Assembly: GCF_002003265.1 (NCBI RefSeq)
Contig: NZ_CP019687.1
Span: 1-64,000 of the forward strand
Direction: 5' to 3'
DNA: 64,000 bases
Source: Paenibacillus larvae subsp. larvae
GTDB lineage: Bacteria > Bacillota > Bacilli > Paenibacillales > NBRC-103111
Shown: piece by piece, positions 18,039 through 26,940 of the stretch
How the letters are laid out: each line of letters opens with the position of its first letter
Position numbering within the stretch: position 1 is the first letter of the stretch
Program-made: the position numbers and the translations under genes
The notes under the pieces: model-generated
What the model was told of the DNA's origin: nothing
Database searches by the model: none
The model's input: only the letters and a program-made list of their open reading frames with translations

Positions 18039-18738
18039 ATGGAAGCACTATTAGACAGACTAGTTAAACTTTATATAAAAAAAAGTGAAAAGAATCTTCA
18101 TTATTTTTTTATTCCACTTGCTGAGGAAATGAGGATGTGGGATGGATTTAATCTATTTTCATATTTGATGAACTCAATCATCTCTAAAGAATATATTGAT
18201 CAAACGATTATAAAAAATAAAATAATTGTATGCAAAAGTGCGAAATCATTATCTAGATTATCAAATCATAATAATATTTTGTTTTTAGTTGAAACAAATC
18301 AAGATAATGTAATTAGAGAAGATAATGATTTTGCAGAATTAGAAGAAGTTCAAATTATTCAGTTATAAGAAAATAGAAAATCAAGATATAAAACAATTGG
18401 TTTATGACCCTGTTCGAAGTGCGGATATTACTGAATTTCTTCTTTTGCAAGATAAACCGGAGGCTTCATTTGTCCCAGTTATGGTAGGCACTTATGCCTT
18501 TATTAATCCATCGGGGTTAGAATGGTATCCTCATTGGATAATGCATCGTGGTCAAAAATTAATAAAAGTCAATAAAAAATGGTTCATTAATATAGCATTA
18601 TGGCAACTTTTGGCTTTAATAACTAATCCATTTACTCATTTTTCTTTTATGATTGTTGAAATTGATCAATTTATTAAGAATTTAGGTCTCTATGAAAAGA
18701 AAAATGAAACTACTCGATTACTAACCCGAATCAAATAG
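18039..18738 (+). pseudogene. Unrecognised cluster protein, one frameshift
   Basis: ATG 18039 follows AGGGTG. A frame of about 110 residues (MEALLDRLVKLYIKKSEKN ... EEVQII) ends at TAA 18366. In the +1 frame the protein continues without a gap, FSYKKIENQDIKQLVYDPV, through FVPVMVGTYAFINPSG and WYPHWIMHRGQKLIKV to TAG 18738. That gives about 233 residues in total. The seamless join points to one gene with a small indel at about 18355. No known fold recognised. It is Lys/Ile/Asn-rich, consistent with its AT-rich DNA. Its place between methyltransferase and exporter suggests a cluster-specific enzyme or partner. Confidence 0.5.
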
Positions 18739-18860
18739 TACTTGCCATCAATATCAAAATTATTCTCTCCATGACTATTCTTTTTCTTTTTCCTACTGAT
18801 CAATGTCCTATCTTACGTAAATTCTATTAACAATAGTAATAATTGTTCTAGAGGTGAATA

Positions 18861-20063
18861 ATGAAAAAATGGAAACAAGCAATGCTTCTGGTTTCAGGGA
18901 TTGGTTTCTCTAATCTGGGGAATTGGATCTATTTTGTCGCTATCAACATATCCATTTTGGATCTGACAGGTTCAGCTGCTGCTGTTGCCGGACTTTTTGT
19001 CATAAGGCCCATTGCTATGCTCTTAACTAATGTTTGGGCAGGAAGTCTGATAGACCGTTCGAACATAAGAAGATTGATGATTTTTGTTGATCTCGTAAGA
19101 GGGCTTCTAATATTGTTGATTCCTCTTTTATCCTCTTTGTGGATGATTTACGGAATCATGTTAATCATCAGTATATTCGGGTCCTTTTTTGGACCAAGCT
19201 CATCTGTTTATATAACAAAACTCATACCTGAAGAAAACAGGCAGAGATTTAATTCTATCTTGAGTATGGCTAATTCGGGGGCATTTTTGTTGGGACCTGC
19301 GGTTTCCGGCGTTTTGATCATGACTATTGGGACTGATTTTTGCATCCTTTTTAATGCAGCAAGTTTTATATGTTGTGCCTTTTTCATTTTTCTTTTACCC
19401 GATGTAAATGAAGAATCTCCGGATATCCGGAAACCAATTAGTATGACATTATTTATCGAGGATTGGAAAGCCGTTAGTCAATTTGTTAAGCAAGCCGCAT
19501 ATTTTGTATCTGTTTTTGTGTTTTTTCAATGTGCGATGTTAATCGGATATGCAATAGATTCACAGGAAGCCACTTTCATTAAATTGAATTTGCATTTAAC
19601 GGAAAGTGATTACGGAAATATCATCAGTTTGACCGGGGCAGGTTCATTAGCGGGCTCATTCCTAGCTGCTTTCATTTCTAAAAAAATATCCTATCGCTGG
19701 TTTATGAGCATAGGCGCACTGCTCTCTACTTTGTTTTATATTACGTTTTATTCGTCTTTTAATTTTGTAACTGCTGCTGTTTCATTTGTATTATTAGGAT
19801 TCTTTATGGCATTCGCCAGTTCAGGTTACGCGACTTTCTTTCAAAAATATGTACCCATTTCCATTATGGGTAGATTTGCCAGTTTATCGGATGTAACTCA
19901 GGGTATCATTCAGATTTTATTAACTCTATTAGTCGGCCTTCTGTCAGATATGATTTCCTTACAGCTTGTTTGTCTCATTTTTTCCGGTTTAGCATTTATA
20001 CTGTGTTTGTTCCTTTGCACAAAAGTTTTTTCAGCATCTAAATCCGGCTCCTTATCACTTTAA
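18861..20063 (+). CDS. MFS efflux transporter, 12 TM
   Basis: 400 residues, ATG 18861 behind AGAGGTG. Twelve hydrophobic segments; the A-like loop motif between TM2 and TM3 reads NVWAGSLIDRSNIRRLMIF, and SILSMANSGAFLLGPAVSG in TM5 resembles the antiporter motif of MFS_3-type macrolide/drug exporters. It follows the putative peptide cluster by about 120 bases in the same direction and shares its low GC, so it may export the product or give self-resistance. Intact. It could equally be an independent drug exporter. Confidence 0.8.
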   Translation: MKKWKQAMLLVSGIGFSNLGNWIYFVAINISILDLTGSAAAVAGLFVIRPIAMLLTNVWAGSLIDRSNIRRLMIFVDLVRGLLILLIPLLSSLWMIYGIMLIISIFGSFFGPSSSVYITKLIPEENRQRFNSILSMANSGAFLLGPAVSGVLIMTIGTDFCILFNAASFICCAFFIFLLPDVNEESPDIRKPISMTLFIEDWKAVSQFVKQAAYFVSVFVFFQCAMLIGYAIDSQEATFIKLNLHLTESDYGNIISLTGAGSLAGSFLAAFISKKISYRWFMSIGALLSTLFYITFYSSFNFVTAAVSFVLLGFFMAFASSGYATFFQKYVPISIMGRFASLSDVTQGIIQILLTLLVGLLSDMISLQLVCLIFSGLAFILCLFLCTKVFSASKSGSLSL

Positions 20064-20106
20064 TTTCAATGCCAAAATGGAAATGCGGCCAGGGCTTGGC
20101 GAAAAA

Positions 20107-20127
20107 GAAAAAACACCCGAACGGGTG
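20107..20127 (-). terminator. Terminator of rarD remnant (minus strand)
   Basis: CACCCG (20114-20119) pairs with CGGGTG (20122-20127). On the minus strand the hairpin is followed by TTTTTTT. Confidence 0.7.
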
Positions 20128-20137
20128 CTTCTTGCTT

Positions 20138-20780
20138 CTACATTTTCTGAAACTCGGGCTTGCTGTTCAATTTTCTTTTTCGAAGCAACTCCCAGGAGCG
20201 GGAAAGTGAGAAAATGATAAGTGCGATCCAAATGAGAATAAACGAAAGCAATTGGGGCAAGCTGAAAGGCTCATGAAATAGAAATAACCCCAAAATCAAC
20301 ATGATGGTTGGCGCAACATATTGAAGAAAGCCTACCAGGGTGAAGGAAATTCGTTTGGCCCCGGCAGCAAACAGCAGTAAAGGAATGGCAGTAATAACGC
20401 CTGCCCCCATCAGGAGCAACACTATCGAAATGCCCCTGTCCCATAATGATACAGTGCTTTGGTCAAAAAATAAAAGAAAGAGAAGAGCGAACGGCGTCAT
20501 GATGAGCGTTTCGATTGTCAGCCCCGTCCACGCACTGACGGATACCCATTCGGCCTTGCTTGAACACATGTTTTATTTCTGAAGCTACCATCTTAAGTTT
20601 TCCAATCTTGGAAAGAACCAGAATCATAAATACTAACGACCAAATGATCCGGTGGGCAAGAACCTCTTCGGCAGGAACAGACCCAACCAGCTTCCAATAA
20701 ATGGGCAAAATCCCCCATATCAGATATGCTGATCCAGCTGCCAAAACACCCATGGAATACTGGCTTTGCTTTAATTTCAT
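20138..20780 (-). pseudogene. rarD: EamA-family RarD-like permease, internal deletion
   Basis: The N-terminal piece from ATG 20780 (GGAGG six bases upstream) reads QYSMGVLAAGSAYLIWGILP and PAEEVLAHRIIWSL, the hallmark of RarD. After KMVASEIKHVF the frame changes into the C-terminal part, SLPQLLSFILIWIALIIFSL, up to the stop at 20138. About 90 residues (several of the ten helices) between the two parts are missing. RarD proteins are drug/metabolite transporters of unclear substrate. This copy is dead. Confidence 0.8.
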
Positions 20781-20963
20781 CACAATCCTCCCGTTTATCC
20801 ACGATGTTTAATTTAGTAATGTGCATGAAATTCCTTGAACAAATACCCTAGAGGAATTGGACATTTTAATCCGATTATGCAGCATGCGAAAGTAAAAATT
20901 CTTTTTTCATTATATCAAATTTTGGATAAAACAGAGGGGATTTATAAAAATGAAATTTCGCAA

Positions 20964-21668
20964 CTATATACGGTCTGTCACCTGATCAAGCTCCAGAGCT
21001 TCGTCGGTAAGGCTAAGGAAACAATGCACAATAGCACTGTCGAATTGGGTTCCCCCATGTTGAAGCAATCTGTTTCTGGCCTCTTCCACGGGTAATTTTT
21101 TTCGATAGGGGCGGTCTGAAATCATCGTATCAAATGAGTCTACAACTGTAAAAATGCGGGCGAACAAAGGAATATTATCTCCTGCCAACCCTTCGGGATA
21201 GCCTTTGCCATCCCAGCGCTCATGGTGATACCGGATCACATCAATAACAGCCGGATCTATCCGGGGTATAGATTCCAGAAGCTCAGCGCCTATGGAAGTG
21301 TGCAGTTTAACAATTTCCCACTGCTGTTTACTTAGTGATTCTTTCTGATTCAATATATGTAACGGAATGTAAGCTTTCCCGAGGTCATGCAAAAAACAGC
21401 CTTTCACAAGCTGGTCTTTTTTTGCAAGGTCAAATAAAAAGGAGTCTGCAAGCTTGCCGGCAAGAAGAGCTACCCGTTTGCAGTGCATATATGTATCCGG
21501 ATGTTTGTAACGTAAAAAATCAACCCATTTTTTTATATGATAATCTTCTTCAAAAGCAAGTAATTGTTTCTCTACAAATAATCGTGAATTTTTCACTTCT
21601 TCTCCGCCTCCGTTTTCAGTGCGCACAGCTGCATCGTGTCTGGCGATTCTCAGTTCAGCAATTTGCAT
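20964..21668 (-). CDS. HD-GYP domain protein, probable cyclic-di-GMP phosphodiesterase
   Basis: 234 residues from ATG 21668 (CGAGGT upstream). A short N-terminal region is followed by a complete HD-GYP domain: YMHCKRVALLAGKLAD, CFLHDLGKAYIPLHIL (HD), the second His in VKLHTSIGAELL, RYHHERWDGKGYPEGL with the GYP triplet, and FTVVDSFDTMISDRPYR. HD-GYP enzymes hydrolyse cyclic di-GMP (or 3'3'-cGAMP) and so tune motility, biofilm and sporulation. There is no fused receiver or sensor domain. An upstream in-frame start at 21731 lacks a ribosome site. The recombinase element begins about 145 bases upstream of its start. Confidence 0.85.
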   Translation of the reverse strand: MQIAELRIARHDAAVRTENGGGEEVKNSRLFVEKQLLAFEEDYHIKKWVDFLRYKHPDTYMHCKRVALLAGKLADSFLFDLAKKDQLVKGCFLHDLGKAYIPLHILNQKESLSKQQWEIVKLHTSIGAELLESIPRIDPAVIDVIRYHHERWDGKGYPEGLAGDNIPLFARIFTVVDSFDTMISDRPYRKKLPVEEARNRLLQHGGTQFDSAIVHCFLSLTDEALELDQVTDRI

Positions 21669-21811
21669 AAATACCTCGAGAAGCTTGTGGTGGCAGTATA
21701 TATGGATCGAAAAGGTTTTGTTCGTCAACATACAGGAATAAATTTACTTTGAACCAAATTATGCAAATGCTACTAACTAAAATGATGATTTTGATAAGGC
21801 AATCAAAAGTC

Positions 21812-21841
21812 AATGTCGTACAATAACACTTATGCGACATT
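21812..21841 (+). repeat. Left 30-bp inverted repeat of the recombinase element (dif-like site)
   Basis: It is identical to the reverse complement of 22918-22947. The repeat is itself a dyad: 10-bp arms TGTCGTACAA and TTATGCGACA (8/10 symmetric) around a 6-bp centre TAACAC. This is the layout of a Xer/dif-type tyrosine-recombinase crossover site. Confidence 0.85.
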
Positions 21842-21941
21842 TTTCAGTGTTTAAACCAATATTTTTAGTATTTTTATAGGATGGTTAGTTCATATTATAG
21901 GCCAAAGAGCCTAATTTTGTATAGGTTAAAAGTCATTTTAT

Positions 21942-22895
21942 TCAAACGATGTAATCTTTCAAACAGTCCTGCACAAAATCGGGCGCAGCTTTTTTCATTT
22001 GTTCCACAGTATGCAAGTATCTCTGCGTTGTATTAATATGCGAGTGCCCCAGAGTTTCTTGAACTTGTTGTAAAGAAGCCCCTTGAAGCAAAGCTAAGGT
22101 AGCATTAGTATGGCGAAGCCAGTGTGGAGTCAGTTTTTTTACGATTCCGCTCTGTATTCCGGCTGACTTAATTATGCGTTCGATTTGCCGTACTGAAATG
22201 GGAAAAAGCTGCAGATTAGCATGGGGATTTGCAGATTCGGAGAGTGTTTCCGCATGTTCAGTATATAATTTCCAAAGCGCTTTCGGTATTTTAATGTCAC
22301 GGCTTTTTCCACCCTTTGCTTTTGGAATGGTTAACCAGACGGAAGTTTCCAAAGGGTCGGGATGAAAATCTCCCCACTTCATCGAGACCAATTCCGATAC
22401 ACGCAGCCCCAGCAAAACAAGGGAAAGACCAATAAGATAATTGCGCAGACTTTGCTGTTTGAGACACTGCAGCAATTTACCCACTTCGTATTTCGTCAGG
22501 AAATGCTTCTTGCTGTTCACTTGAATGGGAGGCATTCGTACACTAACTGTGGGATTGTGTTTGAAAATACCGATATTGGATTCGCTTCCCCATTTATAAA
22601 ACGATCTTAATGGAGTAATGAAAGCAGCTACACTTGCTGGTGCTAAAGGTTTCTTGGACTTGGCAAATCTCCCTTGAATCAAGGAAAGTTTGTAAGCCTC
22701 CACTTCCTTCCAGGTAACCTGTTGAAACGGTTTATAAGAAATGAATTCCCTGAACTGTTGAAGGGCCCTTTCATAATTCCTTCGTGTATTTGCAGCACCG
22801 CAGCATATGGCTAAAAACATCTGAATGATTTGTTCATCCGTATAATCCTGAGTTTCCAGCATAGAGATTTGAGTAATCATGTTTTGTTGATTCAT
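21942..22895 (-). CDS. Tyrosine recombinase/integrase (XerD-like)
   Basis: 317 residues from ATG 22895, behind GAGGAG. The N-terminal SAM-like core-binding domain (NYERALQQFREFISYKPF) is followed by the catalytic domain with all expected residues: Arg in GLRVSELVSMKWGDF, Lys in PKAKGGKSRDIKI, HWLRHTNATLALLQ (H-x-x-R), the third-box His in LGHSHINTTQRYLH and the nucleophile Tyr in the same segment. It cuts and rejoins DNA through a 3'-phosphotyrosine. The adjacent 30-bp inverted repeats are its probable sites. Not a chromosomal XerC/D, since those lack such flanking repeats. Confidence 0.9.
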   Translation of the reverse strand: MNQQNMITQISMLETQDYTDEQIIQMFLAICCGAANTRRNYERALQQFREFISYKPFQQVTWKEVEAYKLSLIQGRFAKSKKPLAPASVAAFITPLRSFYKWGSESNIGIFKHNPTVSVRMPPIQVNSKKHFLTKYEVGKLLQCLKQQSLRNYLIGLSLVLLGLRVSELVSMKWGDFHPDPLETSVWLTIPKAKGGKSRDIKIPKALWKLYTEHAETLSESANPHANLQLFPISVRQIERIIKSAGIQSGIVKKLTPHWLRHTNATLALLQGASLQQVQETLGHSHINTTQRYLHTVEQMKKAAPDFVQDCLKDYIV

Positions 22896-22917
22896 CTTCT
22901 GTTCTCCTCACCCTCTT

Positions 22918-22947
22918 AATGTCGCATAAGTGTTATTGTACGACATT
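22918..22947 (-). repeat. Right 30-bp inverted repeat of the recombinase element (dif-like site)
   Basis: A perfect inverted copy of 21812-21841. It lies immediately upstream of the recombinase ribosome site, so site occupancy could also control the gene's transcription. Confidence 0.85.
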
Positions 22948-23093
22948 CGTTTATTTTCATAATACAACTTCTTTTTCGAAAAAAAGATAAAGTACCACAA
23001 CAGAGGAAAAGAACCCTTGGAGTGCACCCTTTATAATAGACATTGGCAAAACCCCCCTGGGTAAACTGATGAATTATAAGGGGGGCATTTTTC

Positions 23094-23485
23094 ATGGCGA
23101 TTAAAGGACAGAAGTTTAAACCGTATTCAGATGAAGTGAAAAAAAGGCGACCCGGCTGCATATCGATGAGAAGTGGATCTATCGGCAGATCAAGGAACAT
23201 TTCGGAATTCAGGACAAGGATAGAATGAAGAAGTGGATGTGCAAATACAGGGAGTTAGGTGAGTTTGGGCTCTTGGATCAATGGGGACGGCGTAAGGAGC
23301 ACAAGAGGAAGCTGCTACGATTGTATCCCACATTGATCAGGATTGGTACGTGTTGCAACTCAAACAGGAGAATGATGTCTTAAAAAAGTATCATCGATTC
23401 AGCGGCAGAACAGTATCCAGTAACGGAACTCTGCAGCATATTAGGTGTTTCCAGAAGCGGAAATTACCGTTATCGAAGCAGATAG
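23094..23485 (+). pseudogene. IS3-family transposase remnant (OrfA and start of OrfB)
   Basis: ATG 23094 opens MAIKGQKFKPYSDEVKKR, the start of an IS3-type OrfA, and breaks. It resumes with IYRQIKEHFGIQDKDRMKKW and ELGEFGLLDQWGRR (HTH), then fragments of LQLKQENDVLKKYH (leucine zipper) and the first residues of OrfB, AAEQYPVTELCSILGVSRSG. The DDE domain is absent. Flanks at about 23018-23048 and 23550-23575 carry loosely similar AGTGCACCC / AGTACCC ends that may be the worn inverted repeats. Non-functional. Confidence 0.7.
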
Positions 23486-23582
23486 GATCATGACAGGGAT
23501 CAAGAAAGGGGCTTTTTTTCAATCTCTACAAAATGGAGTCTTGACCAACACTGGACAAGGGTACTTTTAATGACTTCTACCA

Positions 23583-23618
23583 AACCGTTGTATCGAATAA
23601 GATACAGCGGTTTTTTTT
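23583..23618 (+). terminator. Rho-independent terminator
   Basis: AACCG-TT-GTATC pairs with GATAC-AG-CGGTT around loop GAATAA, followed by a run of T. Confidence 0.7.
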
Positions 23619-23743
23619 AACGGGACAAAGAAGTCATTTCTTAACTTTTCCTTAAACACAGGAACTTTTTTTCGAAATAAACGTCAAATTTTTTTTAGGG
23701 TATGGTAATATAATTGCATGGAATGAACTGGAAGGGAAAAAAG

Positions 23744-24991
23744 ATGACGAAAAAAATAGGTTTAGGCGCAATGGTTTTGTTAATTTTGCTGACCGCTTTA
23801 GGAGGATCTCTGCGGTATGTAAAGACAGATTGGAATAAAGATATCTTATACAGCAAGACTGAATACAGATTGGCCGGGGATGAATATGGCTACGATAAAT
23901 CGGTTAGGGTACTCCTCGAAAAGGGCTATTACGGGTTTACACCTTTTTCTACTCCTGAGGGTCCTAACGCTTTTACTACACCAGGGTATACGCTCTTCTT
24001 ATACTGTATTCGGATATGGGGAGGATCCCCCGCTGGTGGCTATCCAGGCCATTCAAAATCTTCTTAGCCTATGTACAGGATTTATTTTTTTTGGATAGCA
24101 TGGAGGTTATTTAATAACCGTTTTATCTCTTGTCTTATATTTTTTTTCTGCATGATTCATCCTGGTTTCATTTATTTGTCTTCATATCTTTTTACAGAGA
24201 CGCTGTATTTGTTTTTGTTGTCCGCCTTTGCCCTGGTTATGATCCTTCATTTTCAAAAAGGCGGCGGGCATGAATTCCTTATGGGCCTATTATTCGGGTG
24301 CACGCTGCTTGTCAGACCCGTACTATTTCCATTTTTCTTATTATTGCTTGGATTTATGCTATTGCAAAAACGGAAAAAGAAACTATCCTGGCGTCCGATT
24401 CTACTGCTTGCAGGAGGATTGTTGCTGATTATGGGGCCCTGGTGGATTCGAAATCTGGTCACTATGGGGAAAATGGTGATTCTGGCTGAGCAGGCAGGCA
24501 ATCCTCTATTATGGGGATCATTTCCTTATAACGATAATGCGGATGTGGACCCGGCCATTCCGCCGGATGAATTGGGAAAACTGGCCTGGCAGCGCATTTT
24601 CCAAGGGTTTACCCAGGAGTTTTGGCTCTATCTTGAATGGTATACTATCGGGAAAGCGGAATATTTAATCAATACGGTATACACGGGATTTCTTCATGTT
24701 ACCAGCGCTGCCGAAGATTTGTTTTATAAAAATTTAGCAATGGCCGGAGGAGCCGGCCTGGTATTATCCTTATTATGGAACAGGAAAAAGAAAGAGTTTC
24801 TTTGGGTACTGCTTCTTGGTTTAACGGGGTTTGTTTTGTATTTACCGTTTGCTCCAACTACCCGATATTTTTATGCTATAGTTCCCTTTACCTTTTTAGG
24901 AATCGCCTGTTTTGTACAGCTATTAGTCTATATAGCCAGAGGGCTGGTTAAGAAGAAAATAAGAAAGCAGCAGGCGGGAACAGGCATGTAA
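23744..24991 (+). pseudogene. GT39/ArnT-like membrane glycosyltransferase, two frameshifts
   Basis: Start ATG 23744 behind GGAAGGG. The first 95 residues hold TM1 and an extracytoplasmic loop, including LAGDEYGYDKSVRVLLEKG, where the Asp-Glu pair matches the catalytic loop of dolichyl-phosphate-mannose/ArnT-type GT-C enzymes, and FTTPGYTLFL. The frame slips at about 24018 (G run) and again at 24092 (T run); adding one base at each restores a continuous protein of about 417 residues with a row of further membrane helices. GT-C enzymes move a sugar from a polyprenyl-phosphate donor to surface polymers. Both lesions are homopolymer contractions, so sequencing error is possible. Confidence 0.7.
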
Positions 24992-25008
24992 AATGTTATT
25001 CATCATGC

Positions 25009-25043
25009 AAAAAAGACTGGCAAAAATTTCGCTAGTCTTTTTT
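25009..25043. terminator. Bidirectional terminator between glycosyltransferase and signal peptidase
   Basis: AAAAAAGACT (25009-25018) pairs with AGTCTTTTTT (25034-25043), giving T-tails on both strands. It overlaps the last codons of the signal peptidase gene. Confidence 0.8.
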
Positions 25044-25595
25044 GCTGCCGAACATTTTGATACCAAGCATATGATCCATGGGAACAAAACCGATCATCCG
25101 GCTGTCTTTGCTATTATTTCGATTATCCCCCATTACGAAGATGTGTCCTTCCGGAACTACCCACGTTTTATCCGGTTCCTCTCTCATGGCTTCCTTGATA
25201 TAAGGCTCATTCAGTGCCTCCCCATTCCGAAAAACCTGATGGTTTTTCAATTCAAGCGTGTCTCCGGGTTTGCCGATTACCCTTTTGACATACAGGAAAT
25301 CATCTTTGCCTTTACGGAAAAGACTGATCAGCGGGTTTTCCAGAAAGTCATCCACAATAGAGCGTTTCCGGTCCAAGCGGCTGTCAATGATCACAATATC
25401 CCCGTAGTCCGGTTCGTAGGAAAAGGTATGGGACAGCTTGGAAATGTAAATTCGCTGCGAATCGTTTAAAGTAGGTTCCATAGATTGGCCGTCTACTTTA
25501 TAAGGCTTAAATACAAACATCCCTATAATAAGAGCTAGGATAAATGCGATAGCAAGCGCGCTGATCCAGCTCCATGCTTCCTTTACGATCTTCAC
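25032..25595 (-). CDS. Type I signal peptidase
   Basis: 187 residues. One N-terminal membrane anchor (ALAIAFILALIIGMFVF) is followed by the S26 catalytic motifs: the nucleophile Ser in VDGQSMEPTL, the general-base Lys in YVKRVIGKPGD, and GHIFVMGDNRNNSKDSR. It removes signal peptides from exported proteins on the outer face of the membrane, so it serves the several secreted proteins of this window. Start at ATG 25595 behind AAGGAAGG. B. subtilis carries several such Sip paralogues, and I cannot say which one this matches. Confidence 0.92.
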   Translation of the reverse strand: MKIVKEAWSWISALAIAFILALIIGMFVFKPYKVDGQSMEPTLNDSQRIYISKLSHTFSYEPDYGDIVIIDSRLDRKRSIVDDFLENPLISLFRKGKDDFLYVKRVIGKPGDTLELKNHQVFRNGEALNEPYIKEAMREEPDKTWVVPEGHIFVMGDNRNNSKDSRMIGFVPMDHMLGIKMFGSKKD

Positions 25596-25794
25596 ATATG
25601 TTCCTTCCTTTCTTTTATTATCAAAGGCCTAAGTATAGTTTGTACTAAGCATACCACATTCTACTGCTTACTGGGAATCGGAAGGAATCAAACGTTGCTA
25701 TTGGTTTACCGGGAAGGAAAAAGAAGGGCGGGAACGAATATTAAGAGAGAGGGCTATTGAAAGCAGAAAGCCTTGGGAGGAGCAGTAAAGAAGC

Positions 25795-26715
25795 ATGAAA
25801 ATGATACTGGATGTAGATACAGGCATAGATGATGCCCTGGCTCTCGCTTATGCCGTTCTTTCTCCGGAGATTGAGCTGATTGGGGTTACCACAACGTACG
25901 GTATGGCTCCGGTAGATTATACTTACAGGAATACCCGGGCCGTATTGGACCGGCTTGGAGCGGATGTCCCTGTTTTCCGTGGCTCGAAACAACCTTTGGA
26001 ACTGATCCGGGATTATCAGCCGGATTTGTTTCACGGTAAGGACGGACTAGGTAATGTATTGGGGCCCTTAACGGAACAGCCCGTTTCCAACCAGGATGCC
26101 GTTGACTATATCGTTGATCAGGCCCGCAGCGTGCAGCATAAATTGACGCTTGTCACAACAGCCCCTTTAACGAACCTGGCCCGGGCCATTGCCAAAGCAC
26201 CGGATATTATCGGTAAAATTGGCAAGGTAGTGGTGATGGGCGGTGCCGTAATGACACCGGGAAACGTGAATAAATTTGCCGAGGCTAATATCATTATTGA
26301 TCCTCATGCAGCCCGGCAGGTGTTTGATTCTGCCTTACCGGTAACAATGGTCGGACTTGATGTGACCCGTAAAACCTTGCTTAGCCGGGAGGATGTGGCC
26401 AGGTGGAGAAAAAACGGAACCTTGCTGGGCTGCTTTCTGGCGGAGGTTACTGAACATTATTTAAATGCATACGCCAAAGCACATCCTTATTTGGAAGGGT
26501 GTGCACTTCATGATCCTCTTGCAGTGGGTGTAGCGAAAATGCCGGATTTGGTAACAACGGTGCCTATGCCGGTTTACGTGGATCTGGACGAAGATACACT
26601 AGGCAGAACTACAGAAGATATAAGGCGGTTATCTGATCCGTCAACTGCAACCCGGGTTTGCGTTCAGGTCGATGCCCGCCGTTTTATGAACGACTTCTTT
26701 GGATATCTGGGCTAA
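25795..26715 (+). CDS. Inosine-uridine-preferring nucleoside hydrolase family protein
   Basis: 306 residues starting MILDVDTGIDDALALAYAVL, the family signature with the aspartate cluster that binds Ca2+. Later it shows VTTAPLTNLARAIAK and VVMGGAV, and NIIIDPHAARQVF; the CALHDPLAVGVA segment supplies the last metal Asp and the catalytic-site His. It cleaves the N-glycosidic bond of ribonucleosides to base plus ribose for salvage. The start ATG 25795 follows GGGAGGAG. Intact and apparently monocistronic. Confidence 0.92.
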   Translation: MKMILDVDTGIDDALALAYAVLSPEIELIGVTTTYGMAPVDYTYRNTRAVLDRLGADVPVFRGSKQPLELIRDYQPDLFHGKDGLGNVLGPLTEQPVSNQDAVDYIVDQARSVQHKLTLVTTAPLTNLARAIAKAPDIIGKIGKVVVMGGAVMTPGNVNKFAEANIIIDPHAARQVFDSALPVTMVGLDVTRKTLLSREDVARWRKNGTLLGCFLAEVTEHYLNAYAKAHPYLEGCALHDPLAVGVAKMPDLVTTVPMPVYVDLDEDTLGRTTEDIRRLSDPSTATRVCVQVDARRFMNDFFGYLG

Positions 26716-26769
26716 CATGAATCCTGCAGCCAGGCAACCTCCAATGACCAGCTGGTTTGGTCCGATATT

Positions 26770-26877
26770 ATGGAACTGCAACCGCTTAAACATTACGACT
26801 GCGAACATGCAGTTCTTGTGGGCTACGATGTGGATTTTTGGTTGCAGGAAACCAAGAATGGTTGTCTCAGGAATTAA
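26770..26877 (+). pseudogene. Possible C39-like peptidase fragment
   Basis: A 35-codon frame contains CEHAVLVGYDVDFW, resembling the His box (xHAVxVxGYD) of C39-like cysteine peptidases. No Cys box precedes it and it stops soon after. The match is short; treat as a hint. Confidence 0.3.
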
Positions 26878-26901
26878 CAGAAACTTTCTTGATCAGATTG
26901 C

Positions 26902-26934
26902 AAGAAACCCGGACATGATTCGTCCGGGTTTCTT
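26902..26934. terminator. Bidirectional terminator
   Basis: AAGAAACCCGGAC (26902-26914) pairs perfectly with GTCCGGGTTTCTT (26922-26934), between the nucleoside hydrolase and the convergent SpoIID-like gene. Confidence 0.75.
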
Positions 26935-26940
26935 AACATA

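Larger units (their letters stand above)
21812..22947. mobile_element. Single-gene tyrosine-recombinase element bounded by perfect 30-bp inverted repeats
   Basis: A 1136-bp segment holding just one intact recombinase gene between two identical dif-like sites in opposite orientation. No target-site duplication is evident (left flank ends AAAGTC, right flank begins CGTTTATT). Recombination between inverted sites would flip the segment. Alternatively the sites are the ends of a small transposon-like unit. The gene is intact amid many pseudogenes. Confidence 0.65.

Noticed and set aside
24993-25469. 158-codon plus-strand ORF
   Set aside because: Exact antisense shadow of the signal peptidase gene and crosses a bidirectional terminator.
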